Positions 55,770-63,315 are shown, numbered from the stretch's first letter. The stretch is DNA of 64,000 nt from an uncultured Gemmiger sp. (GCA_944386495.1 CALXBE010000006.1:49332-113331), one strand, 5' to 3'. Program-made: numbers and translations. Notes: a model not told the origin generated them from the sequence alone.

Positions 55770-55835
55770 ATTGATTTCTCCCCTTAAATTTCGGTGTGAC
55801 CACCGTTATTACTATATCCTGAAATAAGATTTCTC

Positions 55836-57818
55836 TTATTTTTCGGTGCTTTTAGTCTTGGCGGTCTTCTTTTTGGGTTCCGCCTTGGAGGCTGTCTTCT
55901 TGGCAGCCGGTTTCTCCTGGGGCACTTCCAGATAGATGGTGCTCAGAGGAGGAATGGTGATGGAGATATGCTGGTCAAAGCCATGCATAGCCCCCTTCTT
56001 GCTCCGCAGGGCCTTATTGTGGATGCCGCTTCCGCCGTAGGCCTTATCGTCACTGTTGAGCAGTTCCTTGTAGTACCCGGCTACCGGCACGCCCATATCG
56101 TACTTTTCCCGGAGCACGGGGTTGAAGTTGCAGACCACCATGATCTGGTTGCCCTTGGCATCCTTCCGGAGGAAAGCCACAATGGACTGCTTGTGGTCGT
56201 CGGGGACGATCCACTGGAAGCCCTCCCAGCTGTAGTCCACCTGCCAGAACTCCGGATGGTCCAGATAGAACTTATTCAGGGCCTTCACATAATTCCGCAG
56301 CTGCTGGTGCTTTTCGTACCCCATCAGGAGCCAATCCAGAGGTTTGGCCTCGTTCCATTCAATGAACTGGCCGAACTCCTGGCCCATGAACAGGAGCTTC
56401 TTGCCGGGATGGGCCATCATGTAACCGTAGAAGGTACGAAGATTGCTGAATTTGGCCTCGTAGTCTCCCGGCATTTTATTGATGAGACTGCACTTCCCGT
56501 GAACCACTTCATCGTGGCTGATGGGAAGGACAAAGTTCTCACTGAAGGCGTAGAAGAAGCTGAAGGTGACCTTGTTGTGGTTGCCGGACCGGAACAGGGG
56601 GTCGGTGGACATGTAGGAAAGCATGTCATTCATCCAGCCCATGTTCCACTTGAAGTTGAAGCCCAGGCCGCCGTCTGCCGCAGGTTTGGAAACCATGGGG
56701 AAAGCGGTGGATTCCTCGGCGATCATCATCTTGTAGGGATACCGGCCCAGAATGGTGGTGTTCAGCTTTTTCAGGAAATCAATGGCTTCCAGGTTTTCCT
56801 TTCCGCCATATTTGTTCTGTTCCCATTCGCCGTCCCGGCGGTTGTAGTCCAGATAAAGCATACTGGCTACTGCATCCACCCGCAGGCCATCGATGTGGTA
56901 CTTTTCAATCCAGAACAGGGCGCTGGAAACCAGGAACGACTGGACTTCGTTCATGCCGAAGTTGAAGACCATGGTTCCCCACTCTTTGTGCTCGCCCCGG
57001 CGGGGGTTGGGGTCCTCATAGCAGGGGGCTCCGTCAAAGTTGTAAAGGCCGTAGGCATCCTTGGGGAAATGGGCGGGGACCCAGTCCATGATAACGCCGA
57101 TTCCCGCTTTATGGCACTTGTTTACAAAGTCCATGAAGTCATGCGGCGTTCCGTACCGGCTGGTGGGGGCAAAGTAACCCGACACCTGGTAGCCCCAGCT
57201 TCCGTCAAAGGGATACTCCGTGATGGGGAGCAGTTCCAGGTGGGTGTACCCCATCTCCTTTATGTAAGGAATCAGCTCATCGGCCAGCTCGGAGTAGTTG
57301 TAGGGAATGTCCCCTTCCTTCATCTTCCAGCTGCCCGCATGGAGCTCATAGATATTGACGGGACTGTTGATCACATCCTTCTTCTGCTGAGCCTTTACCC
57401 AAGCGGAATCGGACCATTTGTAATGTTCGATGTCATAGACCTTGCTTCCGTTGGAGGGGCGGGTCTCTGCATGGAATGCATAGGGGTCCGCTTTGAAAGC
57501 CAGCTCATCAGAGGGGGTGGTGACGCAGTATTTGTATACATCGTATTCCTTCATACCGGGGATGAAGGCTTCCCAGATGCCGTCATCCACCTTCTGCATG
57601 GGATGGCTGCCGGGCACCCAGCTGTTGAAATCTCCCACCACGCTGACAGCTTTTGCATGGGGAGCCCAGAGACGGAATACAACGCCTTTTTCTCCGCCCT
57701 GTGTAGTAATATGAGCACCGAAATAACGGTATGCTTCATAGTTGGTTCCCTGTTTGAAAAGGTAGATGGGCAAATCGGATTCTTTTCCCGGGTTTTTATT
57801 TACAGTCACTTCCGACAT
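55836..57818 (-). CDS. glgB: 1,4-alpha-glucan branching enzyme
   Basis: GH13 enzyme introducing alpha-1,6 branches. An N-terminal CBM48 (YRYFGAHI...VFRLWAPHAKAVSVVGDF) precedes the barrel with VIMDWVPAHFPKD, GLRVDAVASML (nucleophile Asp), MIAEESTAFP (acid/base Glu) and LPISHDEVVHG. The ATG at 57818 follows GGAG. 660 aa. The last ~25 residues are a Lys/Ala tail (KPAAKKTASKAEPKKKTAK) beyond the normal end of the fold; its role is unknown. Confidence 0.96.
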   Translation of the reverse strand: MSEVTVNKNPGKESDLPIYLFKQGTNYEAYRYFGAHITTQGGEKGVVFRLWAPHAKAVSVVGDFNSWVPGSHPMQKVDDGIWEAFIPGMKEYDVYKYCVTTPSDELAFKADPYAFHAETRPSNGSKVYDIEHYKWSDSAWVKAQQKKDVINSPVNIYELHAGSWKMKEGDIPYNYSELADELIPYIKEMGYTHLELLPITEYPFDGSWGYQVSGYFAPTSRYGTPHDFMDFVNKCHKAGIGVIMDWVPAHFPKDAYGLYNFDGAPCYEDPNPRRGEHKEWGTMVFNFGMNEVQSFLVSSALFWIEKYHIDGLRVDAVASMLYLDYNRRDGEWEQNKYGGKENLEAIDFLKKLNTTILGRYPYKMMIAEESTAFPMVSKPAADGGLGFNFKWNMGWMNDMLSYMSTDPLFRSGNHNKVTFSFFYAFSENFVLPISHDEVVHGKCSLINKMPGDYEAKFSNLRTFYGYMMAHPGKKLLFMGQEFGQFIEWNEAKPLDWLLMGYEKHQQLRNYVKALNKFYLDHPEFWQVDYSWEGFQWIVPDDHKQSIVAFLRKDAKGNQIMVVCNFNPVLREKYDMGVPVAGYYKELLNSDDKAYGGSGIHNKALRSKKGAMHGFDQHISITIPPLSTIYLEVPQEKPAAKKTASKAEPKKKTAKTKSTEK

Positions 57819-57858
57819 GATTGTTTCTCCTCTCGAAAAGGTGCTTTCAGTTATCATT

Positions 57859-57887
57859 ATCATACCGTTTCCTGGTATTTTTTTCAA
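57859..57887 (-). promoter_or_regulatory. Promoter of the glycogen operon
   Basis: On the - strand, TTGAAA (57882-57887), a 17-base spacer and TATGAT (57859-57864), 41 bases before glgB. Confidence 0.75.
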
Positions 57888-58021
57888 GGGTTTTCTGTTG
57901 TAAAGCACTAGAATTTCCAAAAACATTTTTTACCTTTTAGTTGTTTTTCACAAATATTTGACAATGTTCTGGGCATATCGTGCAAAACCCCTTTCCCCGC
58001 CGTTTCCCTGCCTGTTTTTTA

Positions 58022-58064
58022 CAAAAAAAGGACGGTCCCGGGAAAAATTATCCCGGGACCGTCC
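58022..58064 (-). terminator. Terminator of the G5/3D gene
   Basis: GGACGGTCCCGGGA and TCCCGGGACCGTCC pair as a perfect 14-bp stem with a seven-base loop, followed on the - strand by TTTTTTTG. Confidence 0.92.
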
Positions 58065-58073
58065 TCCGCAAAT

Positions 58074-59177
58074 TTATTCAGCGGGCTGACTTGCCGCCAT
58101 GTCTTCGGCAGCAATATAAATATTGACCTGCCACACCTCATTTATAAGGCTTTCAATATAGGATTCATAATACAGGTCCACCAGCGCATGACCGGCAGAA
58201 AGCGCTCCACCCGTGTCAGCGGCCACACAGTAGCCGTAAACAAACGATCCGTCAGTGGAGGTGATATACATTTTGGTTCCGTATGGAATCACATTGGGAT
58301 TCACGGCGCAGGTGCCGTAATTCAGTTCCATGCCGGAAGCGCCCTTGGCAGTGCTGCTGGCAGAATAGCCGGTGGCCCGGCCGGTGTATGCCAGCACATA
58401 GCCTTCGGGGACACCGTCCACTACCTCGGGGCCCTCCATGTCGGACACCGGAACGCCCTCTCCGTAGACCTTAATGATCTGGTCTACCGGTTCCTGAATG
58501 ACCCCCTGGGTCTCATATTCCACATTCTGAAGCTGGCCGTCATAGTAGACCTCGGTCACCTCCACAGAGGCGATTCCGTCCACTCCCTCCCGGGATATGA
58601 TTTCCCGGTCAGGATACCGGACCAGCAGGCTGCTTTCCTGATATTCCGTTTCGTAGGGAATGGGGGCTTCGGTAAGGTAGACTTCTTTGGTCACCCGGTA
58701 AAGGGTGGCGCTGGCATCCTGACGGGGTGCTTCGTCCAGAGAAGGCTCAGATATATCTTCCTCCCCGATCTCCCAGCCTCCCTGCTGGAAAAGTTCCCGC
58801 CAGGTGGTTCCCTGGCTGGCATTGAGAGTTATGGTAGTGCTTCCCTCATTGGCAGTGTTCAGCTCTACCGTAAAGCTGGGGTAAACCGTAAGGCGGGAAC
58901 TTTTCCATCCGGTTCTTTCCAGAACGGCGCCGTCCCCTTCCTCCAGGGTGATTCCCACACAGTCCAGCACCCGCTGGGCATTGGGAAGAAATATGGTTGC
59001 AGACGACCGGGGCTCCTCCTCCAGGTCCACCCACACAGTGACGGTGCGGGTAAGGCTATACTGGACCAGGAGCAGAATGGTCAGCAGCAACCCTCCTATA
59101 AGGATTGCCTGGGCCCGGGCTTCGTTTTCCTTTCTCCAGGAAAGAAGCTGTTCCCAGAACCTTGTTTTGGTCAGCAC
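58074..59177 (-). CDS. Membrane-anchored G5 and 3D domain cell-wall protein
   Basis: Probable cell-wall-acting protein, 367 aa. A short cytoplasmic N-terminus and a membrane helix (about 23-42) are followed by DUF348/G5-like beta domains, then a 3D domain with the segments GRATGYSAS, NPNVIPYGTKMYI, VAADTGGAL and HALVDLYY. 3D domains are named for three Asp; the first is Asn here (AVNP). 3D proteins include lytic transglycosylase-like and resuscitation-type factors. I choose the GTG at 59177, since AAGGAGG lies seven bases upstream; the more upstream in-frame GTG sits directly after a terminator T run. Confidence 0.85.
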   Translation of the reverse strand: MLTKTRFWEQLLSWRKENEARAQAILIGGLLLTILLLVQYSLTRTVTVWVDLEEEPRSSATIFLPNAQRVLDCVGITLEEGDGAVLERTGWKSSRLTVYPSFTVELNTANEGSTTITLNASQGTTWRELFQQGGWEIGEEDISEPSLDEAPRQDASATLYRVTKEVYLTEAPIPYETEYQESSLLVRYPDREIISREGVDGIASVEVTEVYYDGQLQNVEYETQGVIQEPVDQIIKVYGEGVPVSDMEGPEVVDGVPEGYVLAYTGRATGYSASSTAKGASGMELNYGTCAVNPNVIPYGTKMYITSTDGSFVYGYCVAADTGGALSAGHALVDLYYESYIESLINEVWQVNIYIAAEDMAASQPAE

Positions 59178-59242
59178 AGTGGCTCCTCCTTTTATGGTTT
59201 CTCTTTTTCCGGTATCTCCCGGTAAAAGAGAGTATTGCTTTT

Positions 59243-59329
59243 TCACAAAAAAAGGGCCTTCCTCAGGAAGGAAAGCCCATCTTTTCTGTAAGGCTCATGT
59301 CCATACAGGACCGGTGCCGGAAGAATCAT
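59243..59329 (-). CDS. Possible 28-residue leader or small protein
   Basis: An ATG at 59327-59329 sits six bases after GGAGG and opens a 28-codon frame (starting MILPAPVLYGHEP) that ends in TGA just past the T run of a terminator. It could be a leader peptide, or chance within a structured RNA; the ATG is in a hairpin loop and the ribosome site is in its stem. The product has no recognised relative. Confidence 0.35.
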   Translation of the reverse strand: MILPAPVLYGHEPYRKDGLSFLRKALFL

Positions 59330-59354
59330 TCGGTTCCTCCAGGCACGGTGGCTA
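59244..59354 (-). ncRNA. Candidate small structured RNA (~105 nt)
   Basis: A promoter and an intrinsic terminator bracket about 105 bases on the - strand. The predicted RNA has a 5' long hairpin (ACCGTGCC with GGCAC-GGT, continued by GGAGGAA with TTCTTCC), a second hairpin (CTGTA/TACAG with inner GG/CC), a short A-rich linker, and a terminator (GGG...CCTTCC-TGA-GGAAGG-CCC, then T7). This layout fits a regulatory sRNA or a leader of the G5/3D gene. I do not match it to 6S, SRP or tmRNA. Confidence 0.55.
59247..59277 (-). terminator. Terminator at the end of the candidate RNA
   Basis: CCTTCC and GGAAGG around TGA, extended by GGG/CCC with a bulge, followed on the - strand by seven T. Confidence 0.75.
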
Positions 59355-59358
59355 TTAT

Positions 59359-59387
59359 ACATTAATTAGAAGGATTTGTCCACTGTT
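59359..59387 (-). promoter_or_regulatory. Promoter of the candidate RNA / G5-3D leader
   Basis: On the - strand, TGGACA, a 17-base AT-rich spacer and consensus TATAAT, in the gap after the ABC permease gene. The likely start point is just before the first hairpin. Confidence 0.75.
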
Positions 59388-59405
59388 ATTTTTCGCCAAA
59401 ATACC

Positions 59406-60023
59406 TTATTTTTCCTCTTTGGACTCATACCAGCGGGTTGAAACATACCAGGAACCCAGGTATAGAACCACCAGTCCAACTCCAAGAATCCCGCCTGTGG
59501 GGACCTTTACTTCCTGAGATACCATCACCAGGGCTCCGCTCAGGGCACAGCTGACCAGAAAGACCAGATAGTAGGCCATTCTCCCCTTCTCTATTCCCAG
59601 CCGGAAAAGGAAAGGCAGTATCAGGGACATCATCCCCACCGACATTCCGAACAGGAGCGGAAATATCCCGCTCCCCTCAAAGAAAGGCCGGCCGGCATAA
59701 AGATTCTTTCCCACAAGAGCCGCCGCCAGTATTCCCAGCAGGACAACCTGAAGCAGCAGTAGCATAATATATTTTGCCCCCACCAGCTGCCCGGCTTTGC
59801 AGGGTAAGGTCCCGCAGTATTGATTCCAACCGCTCTTCTCGTCATAACTCATAAGGGTGGTGATCATTCCGCTGACTACGATCACATGGTAGACCATGGC
59901 TATGGACTCCTGCCCCGTCAAAAAGAAAATCACACTGACGGGCAGGGCTATCAGCAGGTATCTGCGGCAGTAAAACGCCAGCATCCGAATGTCCTTCCAA
60001 ATCAAGCCTTCCATGGTGCTCAT
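59406..60023 (-). CDS. ABC-2-type exporter permease
   Basis: 205-aa membrane protein with about six hydrophobic segments, of the small ABC-2 permease type found with YtrA-like regulators. The N-terminal LIWKDIRMLAFYCRRY is typical. It overlaps its ATPase gene by four bases and is the third gene of a GntR-ATPase-permease unit. Such units often respond to cell-wall antibiotics or peptides, but the substrate here is unknown. Confidence 0.88.
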   Translation of the reverse strand: MSTMEGLIWKDIRMLAFYCRRYLLIALPVSVIFFLTGQESIAMVYHVIVVSGMITTLMSYDEKSGWNQYCGTLPCKAGQLVGAKYIMLLLLQVVLLGILAAALVGKNLYAGRPFFEGSGIFPLLFGMSVGMMSLILPFLFRLGIEKGRMAYYLVFLVSCALSGALVMVSQEVKVPTGGILGVGLVVLYLGSWYVSTRWYESKEEK

Positions 60024-60868
60024 TCTGCCTTCTCCTCCTTTACAAGCTGCACAAACAGTTCTTCAATGGATACCGGGCTCACTTCCGTTCCCCTGGGCAG
60101 TCTGTCACGCAATACCAGAGCTTCCGTGCCATAGGGCGTTACCCGTTTATGGCAGACAGCCTCCGGGTCCAGGGCCTCCAGCTGGCTGCGGCTTCCCCTG
60201 AAAATCCCGTACTCTTCCAGCAGCCGGTCCTTTTCCTCCCACAGGAGCAGTTTGCCTTTGTGGAGGAAAGCAATATAATCACAGAGCTTCTCCAAATCGC
60301 TGACAATATGGGAGGAGATAAGGATTCCGTGTTCTTCGTCCGTTACAAATTCCCGGAGAATATCCAGCAGCTCATCCCGGGCCACAGGGTCCAATCCGCT
60401 GGTAGCCTCATCCAGAATCAGGAGTTTGCTTTTGTGGGAGAGAGCCACCGCCAGCCCCTGCTTCATTTTCATTCCCTTGGAAAACTCCTGGAAGGGTTTA
60501 TCCCAGAGCAGAGCAAATTTCTGAATCAGTTCCTTATACCGCTCCGGCTCCCAGCTGCGGTAAATTTTGCTCATCATCTTTCCGGTCTGAGCCGGGGTAA
60601 GGCAGCCGGGCATCCCCACCTCGTCCATTACCACGCCGATTTCTTCCTTGAGCAGGGTGTCCTTCTCCCCATTCTCCCGGCCCAGAATGGCGATGGTTCC
60701 CTCATCCTTCCGCAGCAGTCCCAGCAGCAGCTTGATGGTGGTGCTTTTCCCTGCCCCGTTCTCTCCGATCAGCCCCAGAATACACCCTCCGGGCAGGGTG
60801 AAGGTAAGTCTATCCAGGGTAAAATCTCCCCGGTTCTTGGTCAGATTCCTTACTTCGATGGTGTTCAT
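60020..60868 (-). CDS. ABC exporter ATPase
   Basis: 282-aa ATPase. Walker A GENGAGKST, Q-loop region IGVVMDEVG, Walker B LLILDEATSGLDP and switch His in ISSHIVSDLE are intact. The ABC signature reads FSKGM in place of the usual LSGGQ, as in several YtrB/BcrA-type exporters. It overlaps both neighbours by four bases, so stoichiometric translation is likely. Confidence 0.92.
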   Translation of the reverse strand: MNTIEVRNLTKNRGDFTLDRLTFTLPGGCILGLIGENGAGKSTTIKLLLGLLRKDEGTIAILGRENGEKDTLLKEEIGVVMDEVGMPGCLTPAQTGKMMSKIYRSWEPERYKELIQKFALLWDKPFQEFSKGMKMKQGLAVALSHKSKLLILDEATSGLDPVARDELLDILREFVTDEEHGILISSHIVSDLEKLCDYIAFLHKGKLLLWEEKDRLLEEYGIFRGSRSQLEALDPEAVCHKRVTPYGTEALVLRDRLPRGTEVSPVSIEELFVQLVKEEKAE

Positions 60869-61242
60869 TCTTCTCCCTCCAATGCAAAGCGAATCATTTC
60901 CTCCAGCTCCGCCCGTTCCAGGCCGCAGCAGGCAGCCAGCCGCCGGATCTGTTCCAAATGTTCTTCAATCCTTTTCAGATTTTCCTCCCGGATAAGCTGA
61001 GTATTCTTGGGCGCCACGAAACAGCCTTTTCCCTGAACGGTGTAAATGAATCCCTCCCGCTCCAGCTCATCATAAGCCCGCTTGGTGGTGATAAAGCTGA
61101 TTCTCAAATCCCGGGCCAGCCCCCGAATGGAGGGAAGCATCTCATCCTGGCACAGGGCCCCGCTCATGATCTGCGCCTTGATCTGGGTGGATATCTGGTC
61201 ATAAATGGGTGTGCCGCTTTTATTGTCAATGAGGATCTCCAA
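60865..61242 (-). CDS. GntR-family (YtrA-type) repressor
   Basis: 125-aa regulator with an N-terminal GntR winged helix (IYDQISTQIKAQIMSG, LPSIRGLARDL, DELEREGFI) and a short C-terminal helical region, the YtrA subfamily form. The start is a TTG at 61242 with GGAGG seven bases upstream; no in-frame ATG fits. It heads the ABC exporter operon and probably represses it through the dyad over its promoter. Confidence 0.9.
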   Translation of the reverse strand: MEILIDNKSGTPIYDQISTQIKAQIMSGALCQDEMLPSIRGLARDLRISFITTKRAYDELEREGFIYTVQGKGCFVAPKNTQLIREENLKRIEEHLEQIRRLAACCGLERAELEEMIRFALEGEE

Positions 61243-61256
61243 CCTCTCACCTCCTC

Positions 61257-61283
61257 AACTGTATATCTATAATATATACAGTT
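61257..61283. promoter_or_regulatory. Operator of the GntR-ABC operon
   Basis: Perfect inverted repeat AACTGTATAT / ATATACAGTT with a seven-base spacer. It covers the -10 of the promoter, a position suited to autorepression by the GntR protein. Confidence 0.75.
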
Positions 61284-61299
61284 ATAACAGTTGTGTCAA
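61271..61299 (-). promoter_or_regulatory. Promoter of the GntR-ABC operon
   Basis: On the - strand, consensus TTGACA (61294-61299), a 17-base spacer and TATATT (61271-61276), overlapping the operator dyad. Confidence 0.8.
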
Positions 61300-61317
61300 T
61301 AGGAAAATTTCATTTAA

Positions 61318-61350
61318 AACAGAAAGGCCGGCCCCTTTCAGGGCCGGTCC
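61318..61350 (-). terminator. Terminator after the flavodoxin gene
   Basis: CCGGCCC and GGGCCGG arms around a six-base loop, followed on the - strand by CTTTCTGTTTT. It insulates the GntR promoter from the flavodoxin unit. Confidence 0.7.
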
Positions 61351-61400
61351 TTCTGCTGCCGTAGGCAAAATCTTGAATCAAGGTATAAATTGCGGTTCTG

Positions 61401-61823
61401 TCATACCAGGCTGCCGCCCAGCGCTTCGCAGGCCGCAAGGGCATCCTCATCCGGGTATCCGTTGCAGATAACACTTTCCCAGGTCAGCCGGGCATCGTCC
61501 TCTCCGCAGCGCTCTTCCCAGGTCCGCATCCACTCGCCGTCGCCCCATCCGTAGGAACCGAATAGGGCTATCTTCTTGCTGGCAAGTTTTGTTTCGCAGG
61601 CGGAAAACATAGGTTCAAACTCGCTTTCCTCCAGCTGCTCTGCTCCCATGGAGGGACAGCCGAATGCAATCGCAGAAAAGTCATCCATCTGCTCCGGACC
61701 AAATTCCGGGGCTGTAAAGAGCACCGCTTCCCCGCCCTTTGCCTGAATTCCATCCGCTACAGCCTGGGCCACAGCCTTGGTATTTCCTGTGCCGCTCCAA
61801 TAAACCACTGCGATTTTGCTCAT
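61401..61823 (-). CDS. Flavodoxin
   Basis: 140-aa FMN electron carrier. WSGTGNTK (9-16) is the phosphate-binding loop; GCPSMGAEQL and GSYGWGDGEWM are the FMN 50s and 90s loops. Flavodoxins replace ferredoxin when iron is scarce. That fits its place downstream of a promoter with metal-regulator-like operators. It follows the DUF3793 gene by 38 bases. Confidence 0.95.
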   Translation of the reverse strand: MSKIAVVYWSGTGNTKAVAQAVADGIQAKGGEAVLFTAPEFGPEQMDDFSAIAFGCPSMGAEQLEESEFEPMFSACETKLASKKIALFGSYGWGDGEWMRTWEERCGEDDARLTWESVICNGYPDEDALAACEALGGSLV

Positions 61824-61861
61824 GTTTCATCACTGCCTTTCTTATGGATAATTGTTTACTT

Positions 61862-62422
61862 TCAAGAAGCGCGATCCGCCACCGCCAGCCCCTCGAGAGG
61901 CTGGCCCTGCTGCCACCGAAGGCAGTAAGCCCTGGTGCAATCCTTATATTTTTGGAACAGTGCTTTTGCCCGTTCCTCGTCTCCGTATACTTTCCAGCAG
62001 CCGGAGCATTTGTGGTTTTCCGCCTTGTTTTGAATGAACCCCAGCACATCCTCCGGCGGATAACTGAGGAACAAACCGATTTCATGAGGAAATTCTTCCT
62101 GAGTTCCCAGCCTTTGAATCAGTCGGACAATGCACCGGTCCGCATGGGCTGGGATGTATTCCTTTTCCTCCAGAATTTCCCGGGCCTGCCGGTCTGCCAA
62201 ATCTGCGGCCAAAGCCTTGGGACGGTACAAATAGATAAGCGCTCTTCCCTCTTTCATCCGAAGGGGCAACACTCTCAATCCCTTGGGTCCCAGTTTTTGG
62301 TTCAGCAATCGGATTTCGCGGGTAAGCTGAGTCTTGCTTTTGTAAAAGCAGGAGAACAGGTTCCCCGTTTTTATTCCTGCCAGAGTAGGAGAACAATGGC
62401 GGATTATCATTTCTTCAGACAT
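61862..62422 (-). CDS. DUF3793 family protein
   Basis: 186-aa soluble protein starting MSEEMIIRHCSPTLAGIKTGN, the DUF3793 signature. In clostridia this family lies next to flavodoxin or Feo iron-transport genes. It has several Cys (for example in CSGCW and the C-terminal CTRAYCLRW). Function is unknown; an iron-limitation role is inferred from context. A weak GGGTGAAG site precedes the ATG. Confidence 0.85.
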   Translation of the reverse strand: MSEEMIIRHCSPTLAGIKTGNLFSCFYKSKTQLTREIRLLNQKLGPKGLRVLPLRMKEGRALIYLYRPKALAADLADRQAREILEEKEYIPAHADRCIVRLIQRLGTQEEFPHEIGLFLSYPPEDVLGFIQNKAENHKCSGCWKVYGDEERAKALFQKYKDCTRAYCLRWQQGQPLEGLAVADRAS

Positions 62423-62452
62423 AACTTCACCCTGCTTTCATCAAAATCCACA

Positions 62453-62468
62453 GTTAGCCAATGCTAAC
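62453..62468. promoter_or_regulatory. Metal-regulator-like palindrome, proximal
   Basis: GTTAGC-CAAT-GCTAAC, perfect 6-bp arms, 31 bases before the DUF3793 start. Its half-site GTTAGC resembles the DtxR/IdeR box half (GGTTAG), though the four-base spacing differs. Confidence 0.65.
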
Positions 62469-62487
62469 CTCCTGGTTGAAAAATATT

Positions 62488-62511
62488 CTTCCTTTTCCAA
62501 AAGGAAGAAGT
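62488..62511. repeat. Hairpin between the two operators
   Basis: TTCTTCCTTTT and AAAAGGAAGAA form perfect 11-bp arms around CC in the DUF3793 leader. On the - strand they are followed by TATTTTTC, so it may also act as a weak attenuator. Confidence 0.6.
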
Positions 62512-62519
62512 TGCTTGTT

Positions 62520-62537
62520 GGTTAGCCTTTGCTAACC
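62520..62537. promoter_or_regulatory. Metal-regulator-like palindrome, promoter-proximal
   Basis: GGTTAGC-CTTT-GCTAACC, perfect 7-bp arms, at the expected transcription start just downstream of the -10. A bound repressor here would block initiation. Confidence 0.7.
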
Positions 62538-62543
62538 ATCTAA

Positions 62544-62571
62544 ATTATACCCGGCAGTCAGGAAATGTCAA
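62544..62571 (-). promoter_or_regulatory. Promoter of DUF3793-flavodoxin
   Basis: On the - strand, consensus TTGACA (62566-62571), a 16-base spacer and consensus TATAAT (62544-62549). A very strong promoter, so tight repression by the adjoining palindromes is plausible. Confidence 0.88.
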
Positions 62572-62596
62572 TATGATTTTGAAAGTTTTTTCTGCA

Positions 62597-62632
62597 AAGA
62601 AAAAGGGAGGAGACCCTCTCGGATCTCCTCCC
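62597..62632 (-). terminator. Terminator of the Hsp20 gene
   Basis: GGGAGGAGA (62605-62613) and TCTCCTCCC (62624-62632) pair as a 9-bp stem, followed on the - strand by TTTTTCTTT. Confidence 0.88.
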
Positions 62633-62665
62633 CTCTTTTGTAATTTTACTTGTTGGTTTGCACCA

Positions 62666-63106
62666 TTACTCAATGGCAATGAAGTGCTGCTCGGGCAGCT
62701 TGGGCTGGTCTACCTCGGGCAGAGACAGCCGCAGGATACCATCCTCAAACTTAGCATGGATGTCCTTGGGCTCCAGGTTCTCACCTACATAGAAGCTCCG
62801 GCTGCACTGGCCTGCATACCGCTCCTGGCGGATGTAATGGCCCTGCTTGTCCTGCTGGTCCTTATCCAGCCCCTTGGCTGCGCTGATGGTCAGGTAACCA
62901 TCTTTCAGTTCAATGTTGATCTCGTCCTTCTTGAAGCCGGGCAGGTCAATGTCCATCTCATAGCCGCCGTCGGTTTTCCGGACATCGGTCCGCATAATGG
63001 CCTTGGCATTCTTGCCATACAGAACCCGATCCACATCATACATGGGACGGAAAGCGTTATCAAACAGTTCATCAAACAGGTTTTCACCGAAAACAACAGG
63101 CAACAT
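62666..63106 (-). CDS. Hsp20 / alpha-crystallin small heat-shock protein
   Basis: ATP-independent holdase that keeps unfolding proteins soluble. 146 aa with the alpha-crystallin domain (MDIDLPGFKKDEINIELKDG, then FYVGENLEPKDIHAKFEDG and GILRLSLP). The N-terminus (VVFGENLFDELFDN) is typical of clostridial Hsp18. GGAGG lies eight bases before the ATG. It is controlled by a CIRCE-type promoter and a long leader. Confidence 0.96.
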   Translation of the reverse strand: MLPVVFGENLFDELFDNAFRPMYDVDRVLYGKNAKAIMRTDVRKTDGGYEMDIDLPGFKKDEINIELKDGYLTISAAKGLDKDQQDKQGHYIRQERYAGQCSRSFYVGENLEPKDIHAKFEDGILRLSLPEVDQPKLPEQHFIAIE

Positions 63107-63281
63107 AAGTCATTCCTCCAATTCTGTTCCGTATTGCACGGCCCGTAGCTGTGGGGAGAAATCCTCGCAGTGGCGAGCTTTGCTGCACTGTGGCCGCCTT
63201 ACAGCGGCCTTTCCTGAGCCTTTTTGTTCCGGAAGATGTTCTGCGCTTCCTGCGCCTTCTCATCTCCCTCTCTCAAGGTTC
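63107..63281 (-). promoter_or_regulatory. Long structured 5' leader of the Hsp20 gene
   Basis: About 175 bases separate the likely start point from the Hsp20 ATG. The leader contains several GC hairpins, such as GGCCGC/GCGGCC and CTCGC/GCGAG. No other gene is visible in it. Long structured leaders of small heat-shock genes can be RNA thermometers; that is only a possibility here. Confidence 0.45.
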
Positions 63282-63287
63282 ATCTTT

Positions 63288-63315
63288 AGTATACTCCATT
63301 TTTTGGCACTGTCAA
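63288..63315 (-). promoter_or_regulatory. Hsp20 promoter
   Basis: On the - strand, consensus TTGACA (63310-63315), a 16-base spacer and TATACT (63288-63293). The -35 lies inside the CIRCE element. Confidence 0.85.

Noticed and set aside
57968-57995. TTGACA on the + strand downstream of glgB's promoter region
   Set aside because: No matching -10 at proper spacing and no + strand gene follows. It is chance sequence in an AT-rich gap.
59244-59354. SRP RNA or 6S RNA
   Set aside because: The conserved GGAA-tetraloop domain of SRP RNA and the long open-complex mimic of 6S RNA are not visible, and the length of ~105 is wrong for 6S.
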